DNA of 41,564 nt from Oceanospirillaceae bacterium (lineage in GTDB: Bacteria > Pseudomonadota > Gammaproteobacteria > Pseudomonadales > Balneatricaceae): positions 1-41,564 of the forward strand of contig JABXIM010000055.1 in assembly GCA_013373085.1 (NCBI GenBank). The letters run 5' to 3'. The notes below the pieces were generated by a model. It saw nothing but the letters and a program-made list of their open reading frames with translations. It was not told the origin of the DNA and made no database searches. Numbering within the stretch: position 1 is the first letter of the stretch; the number at the start of each line of letters is the position of its first letter. Of the stretch, positions 35,841-41,564 are shown in pieces. Both the position numbers and the translations under genes were made by a program.

Positions 35841-36986
35841 TTAGTTACCTACGGTGACAGCATCGGCATGAACGCCGGCCGGTCCGGCCATCAGCAGGCC
35901 CTTGGTTTCGCTTTCGAGCACTTTGCTCAGCGGCAGACGGGACGCATCGCGACGGGTGTCAGTGACCTGGCCGCTGGCATCGATATGCAGCGACACACCG
36001 CCGGCGCCGACCAGAACGACGGAACCGTCGTTCAACATGGTGCCGCTGAAAAGGCTCGAGTCCACGCCGGTATCGATGATCTCCCAGGTATCCCCCCAGT
36101 CCCCGGACTGGAAAGCGTTGCCCCGCAGGCCATATGCGATGAGCCGGCCCCGGGCATTGCCGGTTATCCCAAAGAAAGAGCCTTCATAGGGACTTTCGAG
36201 CATTTCCCAGCTCTGTCCCCAGTCACCGGAGCGGTAGAGTGTGCCGGCTTCCGCGGCGATATAGAGGTGATCGCCGATCCGGGAAATGGCGTTGAGGTGA
36301 AAGTTGGACGCGTTGTCCATGTGGTCATACCACGCCGACCAGGTTTCGCCTCCGTCGGTGGTACGCAGCATCAGGCCGAACGCGCCGACCACGATGCCTT
36401 CGTTACGGTCCTTGAACCAGACATCGAGGAACGGACGGCTGGGGCCTTCGTCGGTGAACGCTTCGGCGTCGTCGGCCATGTAGGTGCGTGCTTCAAGCTC
36501 GGCTTCCAGCTCTTCGCGCTGGTCTTGCGGGGCGGTTTCGATCCTGTCCTCGAACGCCGCCAGGCGAGCCTGGGCATGCGCCAGCATCACTTCGTTGGCA
36601 CGATTGCCATCCAGTACCTTGCGCCAGGTCTTGCCGCCGTCCTCGGTCTTGAGCACGACGCCGTCGTGTCCGACCGTCCAGCCGAAGCTGTCGTCGACGA
36701 AGAAGCTGTTGGTCAGGGTTACGCGTACCGGCGTCGCGACCTGCTGCCAGTTGCGACCCTCGTCAGCGGAAAGCAGGATGTGGCCCCGTTCGCCGACAGC
36801 GACAATATGGTTGCCGGCGCGTTCGATGTCCATCAGCAGGCTGTGAGCCGCCAGTGGGGACATGATGGCGCCTTCATCGAGTGCGTCGGCAGCCAGGGTG
36901 CTTCCTGAAAGCGCCAGCCCCGCCAGGAGGCAAAGACTGGTTCGCGCTCGAGCCGGTTTAAAAACGGTTTGAGTGTGCTTTTTCAT
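35841..36986 (-). CDS. YCF48-like/BNR-repeat beta-propeller, exported
   Basis: A 381-residue protein with signal peptide ending SGSTLAADA. It has at least five Asp-box or BNR-type repeats: SADEGRNW, TEDGGKTW, TTDGGETW, SGDWGQSW and SGDWGDTW, each followed by a beta strand. This indicates a beta-propeller of the YCF48/HCF136 family, named for photosystem II assembly but common in non-photosynthetic bacteria next to RND and DUF1302/DUF1329 genes. A periplasmic scaffold or adaptor for the transporter is the likeliest role (inference). The stop is 2 bases before the RND gene's ATG. A GTG six codons upstream (37004) is possible; the ATG at 36986 is chosen because it leads straight into the signal peptide. 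Confidence 0.85.
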   Translation of the reverse strand: MKKHTQTVFKPARARTSLCLLAGLALSGSTLAADALDEGAIMSPLAAHSLLMDIERAGNHIVAVGERGHILLSADEGRNWQQVATPVRVTLTNSFFVDDSFGWTVGHDGVVLKTEDGGKTWRKVLDGNRANEVMLAHAQARLAAFEDRIETAPQDQREELEAELEARTYMADDAEAFTDEGPSRPFLDVWFKDRNEGIVVGAFGLMLRTTDGGETWSAWYDHMDNASNFHLNAISRIGDHLYIAAEAGTLYRSGDWGQSWEMLESPYEGSFFGITGNARGRLIAYGLRGNAFQSGDWGDTWEIIDTGVDSSLFSGTMLNDGSVVLVGAGGVSLHIDASGQVTDTRRDASRLPLSKVLESETKGLLMAGPAGVHADAVTVGN

Positions 36987-37164
36987 AAGTTTGTTCTTGT
37001 TCACAGTCGTACCGGGGCGGTCCCGGCAGGTTGGTCAATGGCCACTGGACGCTATTGCGGCAGAACGCTCGGAGCGAACATGCTTCCGGAATAGCGGTAA
37101 GGAACTTGTTCATAGGTTCCTTAAATGAGACCGGCGCTTTCGCGCCGGTCCCGGTTTCCGCTGG

Positions 37165-38529
37165 TTAGCGGCGAGCCATCTGGCGCACGTTCTGCGGGGA
37201 GTAGTAGTTATCGTCCTTGGTCGCCTGCGGGACGTATGGAACGGTGTCGTACTCCTGCACCGCGTAGTCACCGGACTGCAGGTCGTAGTTGGTGACGCCT
37301 CGGGCGATGATATTGCCGTCGTTGTACAGGGCGACCGGGTGCGAATGGCCAAAACGCCACAGTTCACCGCGACCGTCGTACATGTCGGCCATCAGTACGA
37401 ACCAGGAGTCCTCGTCGATGTAGAAGCGACGCTTGCCGTAGATATGACGGCTGTCCTCGCGCAGGGTAGCCTCGACAACCCAGACACGATGCTTTTCCCA
37501 GCGTTCGAAATCGGGGTTGGTATGGTTGGCCGGCCAGAGGTCCTCGAACGAGGTGCCGTTCTCGTGGGCATTGAGGAACTTGTACGAGTTGTACGGCACC
37601 AGCATTTCATGCTTGCCGATCAGCTCCCAGTCGAAGCGTTCCGGCGAACCGTTGAACATGAAGGCCTGGTCGTAGGTGGTCAGACCGTTGGAGCCCGGAT
37701 CCGGGGTATCGAAGGCGATGGTCGGCGCGCGGCGGACACGACGCTGGCCGGGGATGTACTGCCATGCCTGCCTGGGTGCCTCGCTGGCGTTGACCGGGTC
37801 GCGTACCAGCGTGACTTCGCCCTTGCGGCGGGTCGGCAATGAATACTCGAGCAACAGCTGGATGATGTTGCCGTTGAAGCTGCTGAGGCTGCCGTCCTTG
37901 TAGTAGTAGGGGTAGGTCTCGGTCAGATGACCGGCCGTGACGGCGCGGGAGCCGTTGGCGTAGATCGTGGCGCTCTCGTAGGTAGCATCCTTGCCTTCGC
38001 CGTACCAGCGCAGGGTGTGGTTCCAGATCGCCTCGTTGCCGTTCTGCGGAATCGGGAACGGAATACCGCCGTAGGCATTGGTTACACCGTTGCCGTCCGG
38101 GGTCAGTTCGGCGTTGAGGGCGTTGTTAAAGGTGTTTTCGGCGACCCAGTCCGGAATCGGAGCGGTACGGTGGGTCGGGTAGACGTTCATCCTGAAGCTC
38201 GGGTACTTGGCGAACAGCGCCTTCTGACCGTCGGAGAGCAGGGCGTCGTATTCCTTGTAGTTCTGTGCGGTGACGGTGTACAGCGGCTTTTCGTCGGCGA
38301 ACGGATCGACCGGGTTCTTGCCCTCGACGTGGCCGGCCGGGGCGCTGGTCAGACCGCCGGTCCACTCGGGAATATCGCCGGCGGCGTTTCCGGCACGCTC
38401 TGCGCCGAACGGTGTCAGTTCGTTTTTCAGCTTGGCGGCTTCTTCCGGCGAAACCTTGGCAATGGCGAGGCCGGCGTTCAGGGCGAGTGCGGTAACGGTC
38501 GCTGCGAGAATGGATCTCTTGAAGCTCAT
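37165..38529 (-). CDS. DUF1329 periplasmic/outer-membrane-associated protein
   Basis: A 454-residue protein with signal peptide MSFKRSILAATVTALALNAGLAIA. It has DUF1329 hallmarks: an early AAKLKNELTPFGAERAGN, GGL in the next strand, YPTHR, PGQRRVRRAPTIAFDTP, and RRFYIDEDSWFVLMADMYD near the end. The fold is related to the LolA/LolB lipoprotein-carrier family (general knowledge), and these proteins usually accompany DUF1302 proteins and RND transporters. A role in carrying a hydrophobic compound across the periplasm is inferred. GAGGAG stands 9 bases before the ATG at 38529; an ATG-less extension to 38550 is unlikely. The next gene begins about 180 bases further on. Confidence 0.88.
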   Translation of the reverse strand: MSFKRSILAATVTALALNAGLAIAKVSPEEAAKLKNELTPFGAERAGNAAGDIPEWTGGLTSAPAGHVEGKNPVDPFADEKPLYTVTAQNYKEYDALLSDGQKALFAKYPSFRMNVYPTHRTAPIPDWVAENTFNNALNAELTPDGNGVTNAYGGIPFPIPQNGNEAIWNHTLRWYGEGKDATYESATIYANGSRAVTAGHLTETYPYYYKDGSLSSFNGNIIQLLLEYSLPTRRKGEVTLVRDPVNASEAPRQAWQYIPGQRRVRRAPTIAFDTPDPGSNGLTTYDQAFMFNGSPERFDWELIGKHEMLVPYNSYKFLNAHENGTSFEDLWPANHTNPDFERWEKHRVWVVEATLREDSRHIYGKRRFYIDEDSWFVLMADMYDGRGELWRFGHSHPVALYNDGNIIARGVTNYDLQSGDYAVQEYDTVPYVPQATKDDNYYSPQNVRQMARR

Positions 38530-38577
38530 GGTATTACTCCTCAGGCACAAACCTGATTGTTTTTATGGATGTATGCG

Positions 38578-40188
38578 TTAGAAGCTGTACTTGTAGTACG
38601 CGGCGAGATAATCGCGGTCGGCGTTGAGGTTGCCGAACGCCAGGCCACCGTCTTCCTTGATGATGTCTTTAGGGTTAGCCAGGAACCAGACGTAGCTGGC
38701 GCCGAACTTGTGCTTACCGAGGTAGGTGAAGTCGGTTTTCAGCGCGAACTGTTCGTTGCTCTCGGTGAAGGTGTAGGACAGCGACGAACGACCGCTGAAG
38801 TCGTTGCGATAGGTACCGGTAACGGACATGTCCAGACCGCCGACGAGGTTGAAGTAGTCGGCTTTCAGGCTGACCACGCCAGCGGCGGCGCCGATGTCGT
38901 TCTTGCGGGCAATCTGGTTCTTGAGCTTGCCGCTGCGACCGTCGACATCCAGTACGCGGTTGTAGCCCAGTTCGCCAATCAGCGTCATGTTATCGGCCAG
39001 CGGGTTCTGCGGCAGGATGTAGATCGCCGAGACCTGGGCCTGCATGGTTTCGGCCGATTCGAACTTGAAGCCCGGCTCGTTGACCTGCACCGGCTGTCCG
39101 TCGCGGTAGGACACTTCACCGCTGACGTTGACGTCGCCGAGTACGGTGCCGAAGCTCAGACCGTAGAGGTCGATATCCTCGAAGTACTCGTGGTGCATGG
39201 GTATTGAACCTGCGGGCGACAGAACCTGCAGCGACGGGGTGAAGTCGTTGTAGTTCAGGTAGTAGAAGCCGAACTCGGTGCTGTTGAGGTTTTCCGCCAG
39301 ATAGCGCAGCGCGATACCGTACTGGCCTTCATCGGGCGTGTCTTCGGTAACCGGTAAACCAACGCCCAGCACCGACTCACCAAAGAGGTCGCCAACCGAC
39401 TTCTGACCGAAGCCGTCGAGGATGTTGAAGTAGGTGCCCGGAGCGTCGATGCGGGTTTCTTCCCAGTCATACTGGTAGTAGGCGCCCAGCGACAGGTTGT
39501 CGGTCAGGGTCATTTCGCCGTAGACCTGGCCGATCGGCATGAAGATATCCTTCAGCTCGGTGCCCGGTGCGTTCGCCTTGGTCGCGTCGAGCGGGCCCTG
39601 GGCGGTGGAAATGCCGCCCTGCAGGTACAGGCTCTCGCCCCAGTTGACCACCTGCTCGCCGACGCGCAGGCTGAGGAACTGGTCGCCAATGTTGAAACCG
39701 TGATACCAGAACGTATCCAGCAATTCGACCTTGGACTTGTGCTCGTCGATACCGTCCTGCTGGAAGGATTCGCGGGCCAGGTCGCCGTCGTCGTAGACTT
39801 CGTCGTACCAGCCACGGGCACGCACGAAGACACCGCCGTCGCCGTAGTTGGCGTCCAGGTCGGTGCCGAAGCTGACGCGGTTCTGCGTCATATCGCCTTC
39901 GTCGAAGTTGCGGTTGCCGTCATCGGTCAGATCGCCGAGGCGTACGCCGCTTGGATCGATGAAGTCGAGAATCTCCTTGGACTGGTCCTGCATACGCCAC
40001 TGAGCGTCGTAGGTCAGGGTGGTGTCCAGGTCGATGGTCACGCCATTATCGAGTTCGAAGTTGAGAGCGTAAGCCTGCGGTGCAGCGATCGTTACCAGCG
40101 CTGCGGCCAGCATTGCCTGCCGTACACCAAGGCTCAGCGGCTTGCGTTTGGTACAGAGTTTTCCTGAATGGGCGAAGGCTTGGTTCAT
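38578..40188 (-). CDS. DUF1302 outer-membrane beta-barrel protein
   Basis: A 536-residue protein with a long basic N-terminus and signal peptide (RQAMLAAALVTIAAPQAYA), then LNFELDNGVTIDLDTTLTYD, the standard DUF1302 opening. The rest is strand-rich, with alternating aromatic residues, and ends YLAAYYKYSF, whose final Phe fits the beta-signal used for outer-membrane insertion. It is probably a channel or receptor for the compound handled by the RND/DUF1329/YCF48 set. The ATG at 40188 is chosen; a GTG at 40221 extends the same frame, and both lie near GAGG. First gene of the largest operon (to 29006), with a leader of about 340 bases after promoter d. Confidence 0.88.
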   Translation of the reverse strand: MNQAFAHSGKLCTKRKPLSLGVRQAMLAAALVTIAAPQAYALNFELDNGVTIDLDTTLTYDAQWRMQDQSKEILDFIDPSGVRLGDLTDDGNRNFDEGDMTQNRVSFGTDLDANYGDGGVFVRARGWYDEVYDDGDLARESFQQDGIDEHKSKVELLDTFWYHGFNIGDQFLSLRVGEQVVNWGESLYLQGGISTAQGPLDATKANAPGTELKDIFMPIGQVYGEMTLTDNLSLGAYYQYDWEETRIDAPGTYFNILDGFGQKSVGDLFGESVLGVGLPVTEDTPDEGQYGIALRYLAENLNSTEFGFYYLNYNDFTPSLQVLSPAGSIPMHHEYFEDIDLYGLSFGTVLGDVNVSGEVSYRDGQPVQVNEPGFKFESAETMQAQVSAIYILPQNPLADNMTLIGELGYNRVLDVDGRSGKLKNQIARKNDIGAAAGVVSLKADYFNLVGGLDMSVTGTYRNDFSGRSSLSYTFTESNEQFALKTDFTYLGKHKFGASYVWFLANPKDIIKEDGGLAFGNLNADRDYLAAYYKYSF

Positions 40189-40529
40189 TGCCTTGATTTC
40201 CTCATTTGTTTTTTTTATCACTGCTTGGAACAGACTTCCGACCGGTCAGGACGAGCACCAGCGGATCTCTGGGCCAAAGAGGCCAGATAAACTGAATAGG
40301 GGAGTCTTTCCCGTGCGGAAAAATGTCTGAGTGAAGGTTGTGTCAGGGATGTAAAAAAAGCGGTTCTTCATCGTAATTGCCACTCGTTTTATTATTGTTG
40401 GCGCTCTCAGTAACGGGCTTCAAATAAACAGCGACTCGCACGGAATTTGAGGTCTCTGCCTGTTTGAAATCTCGCCTGGCCGGGCCTGTTCAGCTGACCG
40501 GCAATAGGTCTTGCTCACGTTATGACGAG

Positions 40530-40584
40530 ACTTTAATCTTTCGGCTGTCTGCCGGGCTTGACATAAGGTGAAATGCAATTGACA
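40530..40584 (-). promoter_or_regulatory. Regulon promoter d for the DUF1302-to-IorAB operon
   Basis: TTGACA lies at 40558-40563 and 40579-40584 on the plus strand. Read toward the gene: TGTCAA-N15-TGTCAA-N22-TAAAGT, with the -10 at 40530-40535. Both boxes are exact. The distance to the start codon is the longest of the set (about 340 bases). Confidence 0.75.
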
Positions 40585-40966
40585 TATTGCGCAGCTGGCC
40601 GGCCCTTAGCGCCGCGACGAAATCTGGCTAACATGGCTGGCGGGGGTGGCTGGTAAGGGGGATCTAGGAAGCAAATGGGGCCAGTTCACAGGTTCTTAAG
40701 AGCGCTCGCCTGGTTTTTCGTACCCATAGCCGCTACCGGGTTGGTCGGAACTGTAGGAAATGCGGATGGAATCAATACCATCCAAATGCCTGGCTCGGGT
40801 TGTAATGACTGAATGGGGGGTATGAAAAAATTGGCTGTTTCTGATCACTGTTAACCGGTCGCCCGGAGCGATTTTTGAGTAAGACCGTATAAGTTTACAG
40901 CCTGTTTCCGGTAATAGCGGCGAGCGCATTCGAACCTGCGAATACGTAACTGAAAACCTCTTTGAA

Positions 40967-40988
40967 TTTTTCTACGGTTTTTCTACGG
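40967..40988. repeat. Exact tandem duplication of TTTTTCTACGG
   Basis: Two head-to-tail copies of an 11-base unit lie in non-coding DNA. Function unknown. Confidence 0.85.
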
Positions 40989-41006
40989 TAACTGGAATTC
41001 GATATT

Positions 41007-41044
41007 GCAGCTTCTGGGCATGCCCAGCATGCCTTTGAAGCTGC
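41007..41044 (-). terminator. Hairpin below the small ORF, possible terminator
   Basis: GCAGCTTC at 41007-41014 pairs with GAAGCTGC at 41037-41044, and the loop contains the palindrome TGGGCATGCCCA. It lies 62 bases after the stop of the 56-codon ORF. No T-tract, so only a candidate. Confidence 0.35.
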
Positions 41045-41106
41045 GCCTTGGTTCCGGCCAGGCGGTATTATGCCCGGCATGCATTGGGTAATGACTTACC
41101 CGTTTC

Positions 41107-41277
41107 CTAGTTTTGGGTTTCTGGATCATTTAGGGAAGGTTGCTGTTCGTCACTATCGCGTTCGCTGTGTAGCAGCTGGTCGGCGACGATGTGTCGGCGA
41201 CGGTGTTGGGCCGATATTTGTCGGCGCGACTGCTGACGACGACGGGAAGGGGCTTTTGATGCGCTAAAACGTGCCAT
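41107..41277 (-). CDS. Small hypothetical protein, basic N-terminal half and acidic tail
   Basis: A 56-codon frame beginning MARFSASKAPSRRRQQ, with GGAG 6 bases before the ATG at 41277 (further in-frame ATGs upstream have no such site). The first 34 residues are very rich in Arg, Gln and His, and the last 20 are Asp/Glu/Ser-rich. I do not recognise a family. The good ribosome site and sharply biased composition favour a real gene, perhaps nucleic-acid binding, but a chance frame is not excluded. Confidence 0.4.
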   Translation of the reverse strand: MARFSASKAPSRRRQQSRRQISAQHRRRHIVADQLLHSERDSDEQQPSLNDPETQN

Positions 41278-41527
41278 AGAGCTCTCCATTGCGGCTAAGA
41301 CATTTTTCAGCATATCACGTAAATTGAAACCTGTGACATCCCCTTTCGGCGGGGCGCTCGAGCCGGAGGGCGTGGCAGAGACGGCCTGGCGGTCGGATAT
41401 TGCAATCCTGTAACGAATTCAGCTAGTATTTTGCAGCTGGTTGATTGCGTGCCTGTTTTCAGGAGCGGCAGCGTCCGACGGAGTCTCATGCTTCGCGGGC
41501 AACACAGGGTCAACCAGGCCCTTTCAA

Positions 41528-41564
<37 letters not shown>

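Larger units (their letters stand above)
40222..41106. other. Long non-coding region left of the tRNA end
   Basis: Holds promoter d (40530-40584), an exact 11-base tandem repeat TTTTTCTACGG at 40967-40988, and a hairpin at 41007-41044 (GCAGCTTC...GAAGCTGC with GGGCATGCCC inside). Base composition is A/T-richer than in the genes. No convincing gene was seen; a 77-codon frame at 40696-40929 lacks a ribosome site. Confidence 0.55.

Noticed and set aside
40696-40929. A 77-codon minus-strand frame in the region left of the tRNA
   Set aside because: No ribosome site, no family resemblance, and composition like surrounding non-coding DNA.

Overview
The window looks like a chromosomal piece of a fairly GC-rich gammaproteobacterium, probably a marine or soil type in the Pseudomonadales/Oceanospirillales range. 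The evidence is canonical gamma-type IlvD and GldA proteins, a FadH-type dienoyl-CoA reductase, envelope families DUF1302, DUF1329 and DUF3604, short GTAGGATGGG-type dispersed repeats, and a tRNA-Gly(GCC) at the right edge. I cannot name the genus. No transposase, integrase or CRISPR array is visible.

Layout: (1) 2-1320 (+) has the end of an acyl-CoA dehydrogenase and a crotonase with an isomerase-type glutamate. (2) 1334-4108 has a TetR-family repressor divergent from a FadH-like 2,4-dienoyl-CoA reductase, with palindromic operators between them. Together these suggest auxiliary beta-oxidation. (3) 4109-5030 is non-coding and carries repeats. (4) 5031-11578 (-) is an operon: acetoacetate decarboxylase-like protein, acyl-CoA ligase, GntP permease, NAD-dependent 2-hydroxyacid dehydrogenase, FMN 2-hydroxyacid oxidase and a strange 117-aa protein. 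(5) 12034-14664 (+) has an aldehyde dehydrogenase and a GldA-like diol dehydrogenase. (6) 15102-19939 (-) has a Tat-exported gluconate-dehydrogenase-type subunit 3, a GMC oxidoreductase, a 2-keto-4-pentenoate hydratase-like protein and IlvD. (7) 20279-21652 (-) is a GlcD-like FAD oxidoreductase. (8) 21917-22948 (-) is an AraC-family regulator. (9) 23041-28693 (-) has two DUF3604 proteins, a parvulin and a HupE/UreJ-like membrane protein. (10) 29006-40188 (-) has DUF1302, DUF1329, a YCF48-like beta-propeller, an RND/MMPL transporter, a universal stress protein and a fused indolepyruvate:ferredoxin-type oxidoreductase. (11) The right edge has a small basic ORF and a partial tRNA-Gly.

The main discovery is that all six catabolic and envelope operons in blocks 4-7, 9 and 10, on both strands, share one promoter architecture. 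Read toward the gene it is TGTCAA-N15-TGTCAA-N21/22-(-10 hexamer). Direct repeats with a 21-bp period next to the core promoter are typical of AraC/XylS activators, and the only AraC-type gene sits in the middle. I infer a single regulon of about 19 genes under this AraC protein. The AraC gene has its own sigma70-like promoter with one half-site in the spacer.

Functionally the regulon fits uptake of a hydrophobic or esterified compound (envelope operon), oxidation of alcohol or diol groups (GMC, GldA-like, ALDH), 2-hydroxyacid to 2-oxoacid conversion by three unrelated enzymes (FMN, FAD, NAD), 2,3-dihydroxyacid dehydration (IlvD), and 2-oxoacid to acyl-CoA conversion by the IorAB-like fusion. 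The actual substrate cannot be read from the sequence. A second unusual item is the 117-aa protein at 5031-5384, which is a 2-hydroxyacid dehydrogenase with its entire NAD-binding domain removed in frame.
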